From: Codonopsis lanceolata
Lineage: Eukaryota; Streptophyta; Magnoliopsida; Asterales; Campanulaceae
Reading direction: 5' to 3'
Assembly (NCBI GenBank): GCA_013146195.2
Contig: CM028377.1
Span: 100,648,435 to 100,712,434, forward strand
DNA: 64,000 nt
Shown: piece by piece, positions 48,490 to 59,448 of the stretch
How positions within the stretch are numbered: the stretch's first letter is position 1
Layout: each line of letters begins with the position of its first letter
Notes under the pieces: generated by a model
The model's input: only the letters and a program-made list of their open reading frames with translations
Databases searched by the model: none
Told to the model about the DNA's origin: nothing
Made by a program: the position numbers and the translations under genes

Positions 48490-49141
48490 AATCATATTTG
48501 AAACCACTCATACACTAAAAATTGAGAGATTTTCAAAGAATAAACTATTCACAATCAAAATGCATAGAGCTTGCTAGGATTACTATCAATTCGTGAGATC
48601 TTCATTGGAGTTGGAACATTGTGATCACTCCACGAAATACCTTTGTGAGATCTAGCACACAATTGATCTGTCGATGACAAAGACATGAACCCTTTTTGGA
48701 CCCACATAATCCGAACAAAGTTTAATTCATTTATTCTTGTCAAGATGGTGGCTTTTGAGATGAATCGTGGTTTGAAGATGGTAATTAGAGGTTTTGAAGA
48801 TAGTGCATGATGCAAAAATTAGGGGTTGTAAAGAAACCACGTTATAAACGAAGGCAAATTTCAGTTTTTTTAAATTTAAGTCTTAGTTAGGGTAATTTAG
48901 TCGTATTGAAAAAAATATATAACAAACTTCTAATGGGTTAGGTCAGAGGGGAATAAATTAACCAAAATATCCGGAATTACTACAATACCCTTACTTCCAT
49001 TTTTTAAAAACCCTAACTTCAATTACAACAACCCCCAATTCATTTCACAAGCTAGCTACTCCTCCTCTAACTCTCCTCTCATCATTCAACTCCTCATCTC
49101 CGTTCAACTCGATCAACACAACAAAACAAAACAAACTCCAA
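48490..49141. other. intergenic, no gene seen
   Basis: AT-rich. A minus-strand open stretch at 48815-48555 has no recognisable features. Confidence 0.45.
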
Positions 49142-49397
49142 AACAGCCGCTGAAGCCAGCGAATGTTTGGCTAAACTGCCGCCCGGAGCCAGGATGTTTC
49201 GCTAAACATCCACATCTCTTTAACGGATGTTTTGGTGGACTACCGATGTGTCCTAACGTCTATTGGTATGAAGAGCCGCTACTCCCTAGCAGATGTTTGT
49301 CCTGAAAACACCGTCTGAGAGAGGCAGTGAAAGAGGAGGGTGGTGAGTGAGTTCTCCAGTGACGGAATGAAAGAGAGAGAGAGGGTGTGCTAATGAA
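49142..49397 (+). repeat. 260-bp repeat, copy 1
   Basis: Direct repeat of 51013-51269 at high identity (AGCCAGGATGTTTC, TATGAAGAGCCGCTACTCCC, GAGGGTGTGCTA). It ends where the Pack-MULE-like element begins. Internally repetitive around GATGTTT. Confidence 0.9.
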
Positions 49398-50885
49398 GGC
49401 AAAACACACAAATGGGCCACCCAACTTTCACACTTTTTGCAATTCGACCACTGAAAGTTTGTAAATAATAGAACTTGGAGGGTTTATAGATCCGGGTTTG
49501 TTCATCTTTACCTTCATCTTCTCCAATTGAGGGTTACAAATCTGTGTATGTTCATATTCATCTTCAGCAAAATCGGTAACTGATAGAATTTCATTAAATT
49601 GGAATACTTTAGATACACCTAACAACATTGGTTTTAATCCTTATCTCTTCTCATTCGAGAATCCAACCTAAAAATTATATTGTAACTCAAAATACTGCGT
49701 TTAAATTTCTACCTAAACCCTAGCATTTAAATGTATGTATGAAATACAGAAAATGAAAATTACACACAAAAGGCAAAATCAATGAGATCTCTTGGTCTTC
49801 TTCGAAACTCCTTCGCCCCATCTTTCATGGTCCCCGCCAAGTTAGCCCTCCCGACAATGCCTCACCACTCATCCAGTTTCCCCTCCACCACCACCGTCGC
49901 TACCGCCACTAGCACTAACACCTCAGCATCATCCTCCTCCATGTCATCGGCTAAATCCTTCGCACCCATCGATTTAGAGTTCATCTCCACAATCAAGCCC
50001 ACATCTTACACCTCTATCCGCGACCTCCTCCACACTCTTGCCGTCATTCAATCCACGACCCCCTCCTCTACCGGTCAATTTGGTTATGAAATCTCGATCA
50101 GGAATCGACTCGTCAAGCAGATCGCTGGGCTTACCTCTAGCTTATATCGACCTCGTCTAAATCATCTAGACCGAAGCTTCATTCACCGGCTCTGGATTGA
50201 CCCTATTGTTGCTTTGTTCCGATTCATAGCTCATTACAGAGGAAGCTATGTTATAATGATGAGATGGATGATGAAACATGGTAGGGGACAGAAGGCTCAC
50301 CGGAAGACCAAAAACCGGGTTTGCGTTTTGTGGGGAAGAGGAAGTCGATAGTTCTTCTATAATCTTCATCGGATCTGAATCGATCTATCATTGGATCTGA
50401 ATCTATCGACGAATCTGCAATCATTATCGACAAATTTGTTCGCTGTCGAATGGTACTCGAAACGCTAATTATTGGCAAGATGACAATGTTTTAGTTCAGT
50501 TGCCGGAGCAGATTTCTCAAATTTCGATCAATTTCTTCGGGATTAGGATTTACATTTGGGTTTGTAGAAATCCTCAGATCTAGAAGACTTTTCTTGTTTA
50601 GATTTCTTTTTAATTATACTTTGACCCCTTTTCTTTATACAAATAGCATATGTAATTATTTGTTTTTCAGTTAGACCCCTTGGGTTTCTAATATAACACA
50701 AAAAATTGTATTTAGAATGGTGAAATAGATATTTGACATAACTTAAACGTTAAATCTAACGCCATCCAAAAAATGGGCTCGCTTGCAACTGGACTAAAGT
50801 TGGATGACAAAAATAGATATTTCAAACTTTCGGTGGCCGAATTGTAAAAGTGGGAAAGTTTGGTGGCTCAATTGTGTGTTTTTCC
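49398..50885. mobile_element. Pack-MULE-like element with long TIRs
   Basis: Inverted ends of about 65 bp: left (49398-49465) has AAAACACACAAATGGGCCAC and CAATTCGACCACTGAAAGTT; the right end (50821-50885) is its reverse complement with some mismatches. It is 1488 bp and has no transposase. It encloses a 189-codon open frame that looks like host-derived coding sequence. Target duplication was not recognised. Confidence 0.7.
49782..50351 (+). CDS. open frame inside Pack-MULE-like element, possibly captured host gene
   Basis: A 189-residue open frame (MRSLGLLRNSFAPSF start) with a Ser/Thr-rich N-terminus (about residues 28-58). A conserved-looking middle follows: SIRDLLHTLAVIQST and FGYEISIRNRLVKQIAGL (about residues 77-117), then a hydrophobic stretch near residues 140-160. 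The EISIRNRLVKQ motif recalls a small plant-specific family of unknown function; this is from memory and not checked. The tail after about residue 160 (KHGRGQKAHRKTKNR) looks non-homologous. Capture by a Mutator-like element would explain the TIRs on both sides. Whether it is expressed is unknown. Confidence 0.5.
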   Translation: MRSLGLLRNSFAPSFMVPAKLALPTMPHHSSSFPSTTTVATATSTNTSASSSSMSSAKSFAPIDLEFISTIKPTSYTSIRDLLHTLAVIQSTTPSSTGQFGYEISIRNRLVKQIAGLTSSLYRPRLNHLDRSFIHRLWIDPIVALFRFIAHYRGSYVIMMRWMMKHGRGQKAHRKTKNRVCVLWGRGSR

Positions 50886-50895
50886 ATACACACAC

Positions 50896-50896
<1 letters not shown>

Positions 50897-50957
<61 letters not shown>
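50897..50957 (+). repeat. (TA)n microsatellite
   Basis: About 60 bp of TA repeats, 12 bp beyond the right TIR of the Pack-MULE-like element. Confidence 0.97.
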
Positions 50958-50963
<6 letters not shown>

Positions 50964-51012
50964 ATATTGTTCATAAAAATACAATAAAAAAACAATTATT
51001 CAACAATAACAA

Positions 51013-51269
51013 AAGCAGCTGTCGAAGCCAGCGGATGTTTGGCTAAAATGCCGCCCGAAGCCAGGATGTTTCACTAAACATCCACATCTCTTTAATGGAA
51101 GTTTTGGTGGACTGCCGATGTGTCCTAGCGCCTGTTGGTATGAAGAGCCGCTACTCCCTAGCGAATGTTTGTCCAAAAAACGCCGATTGAGTGAGGCAAT
51201 GAAGGAGGAGTGTGGTGGGTGACTTCGCCAATGACAGAATGAAGGAGAGATAGAGGGTGTGCTAGGGTG
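51013..51269 (+). repeat. 260-bp repeat, copy 2
   Basis: Same order as 49142-49397 with scattered substitutions. This copy continues into flanking sequence that copy 1 lacks. Confidence 0.9.
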
Positions 51270-52929
51270 GTTATGTGAGGGAGTAATGAATGAGGGGTTT
51301 AAATGTCATAGAAGGTAATAATGTCTATGAGAGTTGTGAGATAATTTGACACATTAAATAGTGTTACATTTGGTAAAATAAGTGTTAGGTTTAGGTATAA
51401 TGAAAATTTATTTGAATTCTATATATAATCGTCCTCATTAATCAATAAAAAAAGACAGCTACCCACAGATACAATTGTTCCCTCAAAGTAAACTAAGGAG
51501 ACGTTACATGGATGATGGAAAAATGATTTATTTTGCCATTGTATTTTGATTAATCGTTACATTTTGTTACTGTATTATTTTTTGAGCAAAATTGTTATTG
51601 TACTTGAAAACAGAGATGCAAATTCGTCATTATCACTAACTATCATCCAGTTTTAATGAAACTAGTTTTTTACATGTCCGTTGAACGCACGGATATGCAT
51701 CTTTTGTAACTAAATTATATTCAAGCAAAATGAAAACAAATTAAAAAAATTAAAGGCTATATGTGGATGATTCTCAACTGCTAAAATTGGGTGGATTTAG
51801 GATGTATTTCACCATTTCTATTATATGCATTATCTGAATTTTAAAGTTAAATATTTGGATGTTTAAAGCAACTTGCAATATAAGTGCAGTAAAAAATGAG
51901 ATGTTTAAGTTCTATATGTTCAAATACATGTGTTGTATTGATTACATCTTTTCATATTCCAACTAATTGTGTATTCCAAAGCGGGGACGACTTTTTATAT
52001 TTCGAAAAAAGAGAGAATATTTTCAAGGCAGAGACAACTATTTATTGTATAAAGATTACTTTCCATATTTGGCAAGAGGATTTAGGTGAGAAATTGCTAT
52101 ATTGAGATGTGTAGAAATATACTTAATGATAGTTAAAGTTAAAAATTAAATGATTTTATGGTTTTTAAATTGTCAGTTTTTTATTTTATTTTAGAGGTTA
52201 AAAAATATATTTTATAAAAAAAGGAAGAGATGAATGAAATATACAAAAAATGCAAATAAGAAAGAAACATATATTGCCAAAATAAAAAAATAATATGAGA
52301 AGAATATCAATAATACAATAGCACTCAATAGTTCATTTACAATTGACAACAATTATTTATTGGTTGAGATTAAATCTTTTTAAAAAATTTAACGATTGAG
52401 ATTCATTACATGTGTGGAGGTGGTAATCTTTTTTATTAATAAATTATTTACTAAAATATTAGAATTACTTAATAATTATTATAAATAAATAAATTAAAAA
52501 TTATTTTAAAAATAATTAAATTTTAATAAATTATTAAATTATTAAAAAATAGTCATTTTAAATAAATTATTCAAAATATTTAATAAGTTAATAATTATTA
52601 TTAAATAAAACATATTAGACATAAATCATTAAATAACATTAAAAAATTGTAAACAAATTGTTCTTATAAAAATAGTATTCTTCATAAAAAAAAATCACAC
52701 ATCACATTTTTCATGGAGGGTATTATAGGTTTAATTAAATGTTTTTTTATATAATCTTATATTTATAATTCTTAACTATAACAGATTTTGAAAAACGTTA
52801 ATACAAAAATAAATTATAATTTTAGCCAATTCTATTTACAAATTAAATTACATTTAATGAATGAATGCTAGAAATTAGATTTAATAACCATTTTCGTTCG
52901 AAAAATAGTACTGTTATAAAATGCAAAGA
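51270..52929. other. AT-rich interval with a Helitron 3' end
   Basis: On the minus strand a degraded hairpin (TCCGTGCGTTCAACGGA), then CATGTAAAAAA and CTAG (51665-51662) followed by T resembles a Helitron 3' end like that at 25046. No matching 5' end was found. A segment near 52365-52425 resembles part of 25330-25390. The rest is extremely AT-rich with no gene. Confidence 0.5.
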
Positions 52930-53331
52930 TTCGTCAAAGGGTGGGGATATTCACACCCCAAAATATTATCTCTACACCCCATTAATCTCTACACCCCATG
53001 ATTTTATCACATTTATCTAACCACCCCACCTAAATACCTATTTTACCCTTTTCTATTCAAAAACAATTAATAACCACCAACCCAATTAATTACTAACTTA
53101 CCTATTGTAACCAACCAATTTACAAAATTGCCACCCCTCCCATTTTACAACGGGTTGTGCCCTTGTATAGCCCGTCTTCTTCCTATTGTCAACAGAGAGC
53201 TCATCTTCTTCCTCTTCAAGGGAGCAACTGCTTGTGCACTCTCATTCTAGGATCAAGCAACATACAGCAAGAGTTCAAGCAACACTCACTCTTTCATTAA
53301 GTATTCAAGCAACATATTACAATGTCTTCAA

Positions 53332-56024
53332 GCATAGGTATGAATTTTCATTCTCCTCCTACACTTGAATACTAGGTATAGGTCAAATTTATGTGTCAAT
53401 AACAATGTAGGTTTTTTGAATTAATGATTTTTGGATTGCATTTGTTAAAAAATAGCAAAAAATTTGAAAACTTCGAACCGGCCGTTCGGACCTGGTTAGA
53501 TGAACACCCTTTGTGGTGTTCGACCAGTACTAACCGAACAGCTTTAAGACTGTTCGACTAAGACTGGCCGAACACGTGCCTAACTGTTCGACTAAGCCTG
53601 GCCGAACGCTCATATGGTTGTTCATCTCAGCCTGGCCGAACGCTCATGTGCCTGTTCATCTCAAAGATAACCGAAGCTATGGTCTGTTCATCTCATCTGG
53701 CCGAGCCCATGGTTGCATTCATCTCAACTGGCCGAACAGACTATGATCTGTTCATCTCAGCCTGGACGAACAGTCTACGATCAACACTTTTCAGACTTTG
53801 ATTTTGTTTTATTGGAACTATAACCTAATTATGATATATTTTATTTGGTGTTTATAGGAAAAGTTTTTAAAAACGTTTATACAAGGAAAAAGGTAACAGC
53901 ATCCGCTAGGAAAGAAATGGAACAAGCACGCCAACAACAACACGAGCATGGGCATGGGCAGAGGCAGACTTTTGATCCTCAGATTGAGCAGGGGCAGACT
54001 TTTGAGCATGAGCATGGGCAAGAGCAGACTTTTGAGCCTCAGATTGGGCAGGGGAAGACTTTTGAGCCTCAGATTGGGCAGGGGCATACTTTTGAGCCTC
54101 AGATTGGCCAGAGGCAGACTTTTGAGTACGAGCATGGGCGAGGCGGCACTTTTGAGCCTCGATTGGCGCAAGCGACGTTTGAGTACGAGCATGGGCAGGG
54201 GTAGACTTTTGAGCCTCAGATTGGGCAGGGGCAGACTTTTGAGCATGAGCATGCGCAGGGGCAGACTTTCCAGCAGACTTTTGAGCAAGATGAGCAGCCA
54301 TTTCGGTTCCGATCGCGAGGGCGTTCAGACTTATGAGCCTCAGATTGAGCTCGGATTTCCTGGTGGTCCACGTGATACATCATTGCTGACTTCATATGAG
54401 TCACACGTAGATGCATATATTTGGGCTGGTAAAGAAGAGCGTGGTATTCTAAAATGCCACAATCACACACAGAAGTTGCTTAATTGGGTCATTCCTAATG
54501 GCGAAGATTCGAGGGTATTTCGGGATATGGTCAGGGGCAGTGCGCTTAGTAGACTAAGGCATGTATGCTATGCTGATGTGAATAAGGTCTAAGTTTCTAC
54601 TTTCGTGGAACGATTAACACTTTCCATATGCCTTTCGGGGAGATGACCATTAGTTTAGACGATGTGTTTTGTCTGCTCGGTCTTCCTATTGTGGGTGATC
54701 CATTAGCTTGTGCTAGGGATGTTGATGCCTCATATGTGAGTGAGATGTTGGGAGTGTCACTTGAGGAGGTTTTTTAGGGCATGGGAAATAAGAGGGGGGC
54801 TTCGGTGACATTGGAGTGGCTACGTGTGAGGTTTAATGATGATGTCACGTCTGAGGATGAGTTTAGGGTGGGTTGTGCTGTGAGGGCATACTTCTTATTG
54901 ATCTTGGGTTGCACGATATTTGCTGATAAGAGCGGGACCTGTGTACATATTGCATACTTAGAGTGGCTTGAGGATCTTCAAAATCTAGATACTTATGCGT
55001 GGGGAGGCGCCACCCTTGCATATTTATATAGACAGCTAGGACAAGCATCTAGGTATAACACGAAGCAGATAGCTGGTTCCATTGCATTACTTGAGGTAAT
55101 AATTATAATTATTCTATAGTTTTATGTTGTGTATTTACTATTAAAGTTAAAATGTTTTATTTGATACTTGAATTTTTAAAAATGTATATTTTATTGCTTT
55201 TAGGCGTGGATCTACTTGCGGTTTCCATATCTGAGGCCACCACATAATGTTGATTACAAGTCTAGATACCCGCTTGCACGTAGGTGGATCCCGTAAGGGA
55301 ACCAGGGACGACGCGCTGACCGTTTATTAGCATCACGTGAGCAATTAGATAGATTGACGAGCCGTGACGTGAGTATACGTATTTTTCTATCAATTTCAAC
55401 AACTTTTTAATATTAGGTTTCGTATTGAAAGTTTTTGACTTTTTGTTGGTCTATTGTTTTAGGTTGGTGGCTTCCTTACGACGGTAAGGTCGAGGACCGG
55501 TTTCCATGGCATCGGTTGCCACGTATCTAGGATGCATACTGAGATGGGCTATGTTGTCGAGCCATACCATCAGTGACGGGTTCGGGTATGTGCAAAGCGA
55601 TTCCGAGGGCGATCATTGCTCGACTGCGGCCCTCGAGATAACTCGAAGGCCTTGCATCGTGGCTAGGTTTTCTTTGAGTGCTTGGTTGACGTCGAGATAG
55701 CCATCTCCTATCGAAGAACGGCTCGGCGGGCGTGCCTACGTGCTTGGGATTGTGCTCCTGGTTATTTAGGCGTGCAGGGAGGCGTTCACATGTAGTCGTG
55801 CCCGTGGTAGGCGATCCGATACGTTAACACCACTACGATCGATGCATTGCGGCCGACTCGAGATGACGAGGATATTGAGAGTTGTGAGGACTATGATTGA
55901 TCCCACGGTCGAGATCAGTGACCGATCTATACCATATGTGGACTTGGGCTCATTGCTTGATAGAGTGCACACAGTTATCAACGGTCCAGCTGATGACACG
56001 GGACCGTCTCATAGGAGGGAATAG
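53332..56024 (+). pseudogene. plant mobile domain (PMD) gene carried by the MULE, broken
   Basis: PMD proteins (aminotransferase-like plant mobile domain) include the Arabidopsis MAIN/MAIL proteins and many transposon-borne relatives. The likely start is ATG 53332 (MSSSI), with GT at 53348 and AG before 53858. Exon 2 encodes a basic lead, then a degenerate Q-T-F-E-P-Q-I-G-Q-G repeat (53960-54290). After a frameshift near 54300 come FPGGPRDTSLLTSYESHV, a second break near 54590, and FHMPFGEMTISLDDVFCLLG and LPIVGDP. A TAG lies at about 54776, before VTLEWLRVRF and LEWLEDLQNLDTYAWGGATL. An intron (about 55096-55203) leads to AWIYLRFPYLRPPHNVDY. A damaged C-terminal part ends at 56024. At least three lesions are present, so it is not functional. 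Confidence 0.85.
53474..53775 (+). repeat. left subterminal array, GTTCATCTCAGCCTGGCCGA motif
   Basis: About nine degenerate copies spaced 25-40 bp. Each joins TGTTC(A/G)(T/A)CT to (C/A)TGGCCGAAC. It lies inside the inferred first intron of the PMD gene. Confidence 0.9.
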
Positions 56025-56292
56025 TGATGTGGACTATGTTTATATTTTTTTAATGTTATGAATTGTAAAACAATTTTTAGTATTTTTTGTGGTAATGAAA
56101 TTTGTAGCAAACTTTGTATAGCAGACTATGTTTTTTGTGTGGCTTGGTTTTCATGTTATTTTCTTATTGCAGACTTTGTATAACATTGGACATTTCATAG
56201 CAACATAAAAGAAGCATTAGCAGACGACGAATATCATACATAATTTAAAATGACACGTTCAAATACATGTTTTTAATATAATACAATCAGAA

Positions 56293-57066
56293 CTACTCCA
56301 AATGTATACTATCAAAACTACTACCAACAACTCTAGCTGAGCCTACAGATTCACTATACGAAAGTTGTCGATTAATATATAGTAATTTCCACGCATTAGT
56401 AGACGACGAACAATTCTGGTCCCAAACCCATGGCACATGTGCTAAAGGGTAACCATCACGTAAAAAAACCTACAAATAAATTGAGATGCTGTCAATAAAT
56501 AATTTAAACCAAATAATATGTCAACCAATTGTAAATAAGTGAAGTAAAGCAATCGAAAGTGATCAAACCTGAATAAAGTGATCACCGTTTACTCTTCCGA
56601 TACAAATAATATGTGGATCATTTGGGGTGCGGTCTTCAATGGTAAGTAAGTGAAGCAGTGTTTTCTATCTAATACCATGAAAGTAATGTTGTAATATAAT
56701 GCCACCAAATGTCTCATATCATTTGCATCAAACCAATATGCCTTGGGAGCACTAATGTCGTTATATTGTAGACTCGCGTTCACTTTAGGCACACGATTAC
56801 GTTTAATTAAGATACGTGTGTATAATTCCTGGTTTGACATCAACTCCATCGACAAGTCTGCTCGAACCCTGCTCCATGACTCTTCATTTCTATACATAAA
56901 CCCAGCTACGGCACGAAAACCACAATGATCATCACCAATGATATTCGATGTGCCCAATATGAAAGGCCGAAATTCCTTCGGGAATTGTTGGACGTAATTA
57001 CCACTAGCTTTCCCGGCCCTCGTACGTGGTCGCACAACCTATTGAAAGTTAAAACAGATTAAATTC

Positions 57067-57127
<61 letters not shown>

Positions 57128-57240
57128 CAAACCTTATATAGCAATCCTTGAAATATAAGAAGATTAATACCGGAATCTTTTCGTTAAGCTGGGCAACTGT
57201 AGTGAACGTGGGAGGTTGCTGTGATGGACCAACCTCGTAT
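56293..57240 (-). pseudogene. OTU-type cysteine protease domain of the MULE
   Basis: OTU proteases cleave ubiquitin-like chains; many plant Mutator elements carry one. Exons inferred on the minus strand are VGPSQQPPTFTTVAQLNEKI (to about 57171), a main exon from 57040, and a last exon from about 56470 to the stop at 56293. The catalytic Asp/Cys block is GDDHCGFRAVAGFMYRNEES, and a later RVNGDHFIQ supplies the His. A frameshift near 56640 separates the two. The intron at 57041-57170 holds a 58-bp TA microsatellite. It could be the C-terminal part of the transposase gene rather than a separate gene. Confidence 0.85.
57069..57126 (+). repeat. (TA)n microsatellite in the OTU intron
   Basis: About 58 bp of uninterrupted TA. 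Confidence 0.97.
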
Positions 57241-58930
57241 AACAATCATTGATCACAAGGGGAGCAGCTATCTATCATCGACTCCACATTTAAATACCTG
57301 CTTGTTGTGTTGTTGTCGAAGTGCATTGCATTATTCGTCCAAACCGACACAAACCTTTCCTTGTACGGCCGTATCCATTGCTTCATGGCGTACTCAACCG
57401 CAGATAATCAATAAAATCCATCGAAATCTCTTCAGTATTCTTCATATATGTGCTCATTTTTGCATCCACCAAAAATTCCAACAGATGGTAAATTGATCCC
57501 ATTGCACTTTTGTGCGAAAGTATTTCTTACAATTCGCAAGGATGTTTTTGTTGATATGCCATCGACAAAGTAAATGTTGGGAGGTAGGAAAAGTTACCTC
57601 AATTGCATTCATTAACGCAAGATCTCTTACTATCACAGTTGGCAAGGATGATTGATTCATCAAAGCTTTCAAGATACCAAGCGCCCAAATGTAGTTATCT
57701 TGCAACTCCGACCCCATATATGCAGCTCCAACTAAAAATGTCATATTTGTCGATGTCACACCAACAATCTCCAACAAGGGTAACTTATATCTGTTTGTCT
57801 TGTAAGTGCAATCCATGAAGAGAACCTTGGGAAAAGAACGTAATAGCTCAACGCTCATTGGATGAGCCAAGAACAAATCTTGGACAGTGTTGGTTTTCTC
57901 ACATCTCCTATGATGGTAGTAATATCCATGCTCTATCAATTTTGCTACAAGTGCATTTGCGATCGACCATCACGCCGATAATTTTATTCTTGCTACGAGC
58001 ATTGTAAATAGTCCGTATTGAAGACTTATTACTTTGAAACTTCTCGTAAACCTTGCAAAATGTCCTTAGGCCTCGAATTGGCATGCGACATGTCAAGAAC
58101 ATAAGCCTTCTCCTGGCCTCGATAATCGACCAACAAATGAGTGGCCATGCATGAGGGGCCTCTGCATGGTTATGCAACCCACATTCAACCTGAAGTTCTC
58201 ATACTCCTTCACATAATTGTATACCCTTCAAACAAAATAGACACCCACATTTTTTCGATCCACGTTCTCTCTTGCTATTCTTTGTTACTTTACTCGAATC
58301 ATCCCCCTTTTTTTGACGAGGTTGCCCACCACGTTCACAACCTAAAGTCAACCGAGGTCCTCTATTTGCCGTACCACTATCAGACCTAGTAATTACTATC
58401 ACAAGTCCATTCTCCTTCCGTTGTGCGAACCCAATCAAATAAGTCATCCCGATGAAAAATATGTGTGATTTACAAACACATTCTTTGTAATCTATAACAA
58501 CTGTTGTTGAAGAGGAATGATCGCATCATCTACGTGACCAACGACATTATGCTCAAGAGGATACGTGTTTGCTTCCCGAAAATTAAGCAAAAAAACATGT
58601 TAAAAATTCATGATCTCGCACGCTCATAGGCTCGGCCGGATGAGATGACGAAGAGAGAGTGTTCGGCCAGGCTGAGATGAACAGCATTGAGAGTGTTCGG
58701 CCAGGCTGAGATGAACACAACATTTGGTGTTCGACCAAAGTGTGATGAACACCCTTAAGGATGTTCGGTTAGTGCTGACCGAACATCCTTAAGGATGTTC
58801 GTTCATCACACCGTAGTCGAACGTAAAACCCAAATTTTTGGGCAAAAAATCAAATTTTAATGGAAGAAAGTCAAAGAAATACTTACATTACCCACTACGA
58901 CTTCTTTAAGTTCCTTATAATGTTATTTTT
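57241..58930 (-). pseudogene. Mutator-like transposase with FAR1-type DNA-binding domain, broken
   Basis: On the minus strand a short first exon probably ends at a GTAAGT near 58885. A FAR1-like zinc domain follows (ITRSDSGTANRGPRLTLGCE, KKCGCLFC and an out-of-frame ECGLHNH). The linker contains CRMPIRGLRTF and NKSSIRTIYNARSKN. The MULE catalytic domain (57939-57454) has LFMDCTYKTNRYKLPLLEIV with the first Asp and VIVRDLALMNAIEVTFP with the second. LLCRWHINKNIL follows. After frameshifts the WIRPYKERFVSVWTNN and NVES pieces are visible; the NVES Glu would be the third acidic residue. The C-terminal part after NVES is missing. It would have cut and joined DNA at the TIRs; this copy cannot. Confidence 0.9.
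58629..58822 (-). repeat. right subterminal array, same motif in inverted orientation
   Basis: About six copies of TGTTCGGCCAGGCTGAGATG-AAC. This is the reverse complement of the left array motif, so the two arrays mirror each other. It includes a 19-bp-arm palindrome at 58754-58793 (one mismatch). Confidence 0.9.
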
Positions 58931-59448
58931 GACAATGTGATTATGTTTGGTGTTGGTTTTGAGAGAGTTTTTTGAAGAAAAAAAATTGAGAGAAGAACAC
59001 AAAATGAGGTCCCCCCCATAAAACATGTATTAGTGGTTTTGAGATTTGGGGTGTAGATATAAAATAATGGGGTGTAAAGAGTATTATTTGTTTTTAGTAT
59101 AATATTTGTGATTTTTAAAATTTGGGGTGTAAATATAAAACAATGGGGTGTAGGGAGTATTATTTGTATTTTAGTATAAGAGTATTATAGTTATTTCAAT
59201 TGGGTGTAGAGATTAATTAATGGGGTGTAATATTTAAAGGGGCCTTTTAGGTCATTTCACTCAATGACATTTGTGTAATTATTTCAAGTGGGGTGTAGAG
59301 ATAGTTTTTCGGTGCGCTGTTATCCCCTCCCTTCGTCGAACTGGAGCACCATTTTCCCGATGGATGATGGATGGAGTTGTTGCTGGCCGCTGTAGACGTG
59401 CGGCCGAAGAAAATACTCCTACGTTTATCCTCCGACGAATCATTTTGA

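Larger units (their letters stand above)
52939..59331. mobile_element. 6.4-kb Mutator-like transposon with PMD, OTU and transposase genes
   Basis: Flanked by 9-bp duplications TTCGTCAAA (52930-52938) and TTCGTCGAA (59332-59340), one mismatch, the Mutator length. The terminal repeats share GGGNGGGGATA and TATCTCTACACCCC; further GGGGTGTAGAGATTAAT repeats continue inwards on the right. Inside are a plus-strand PMD gene (53332-56024) and a convergent minus-strand FAR1/MULE transposase plus OTU protease (58930-56293). Inverted arrays of a GTTCATCTCAGCCTGGCCGA motif lie near both ends. All coding parts have frameshifts or stops, so the copy is recently decayed rather than active. Confidence 0.9.

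Noticed and set aside
53818..54301. Minus-strand repeat proteins (Leu-rich and Ala/Gln-rich) opposite the PMD exon
   Set aside because: They are shadow frames of the plus-strand coding repeat; only the plus strand joins to recognisable PMD sequence.
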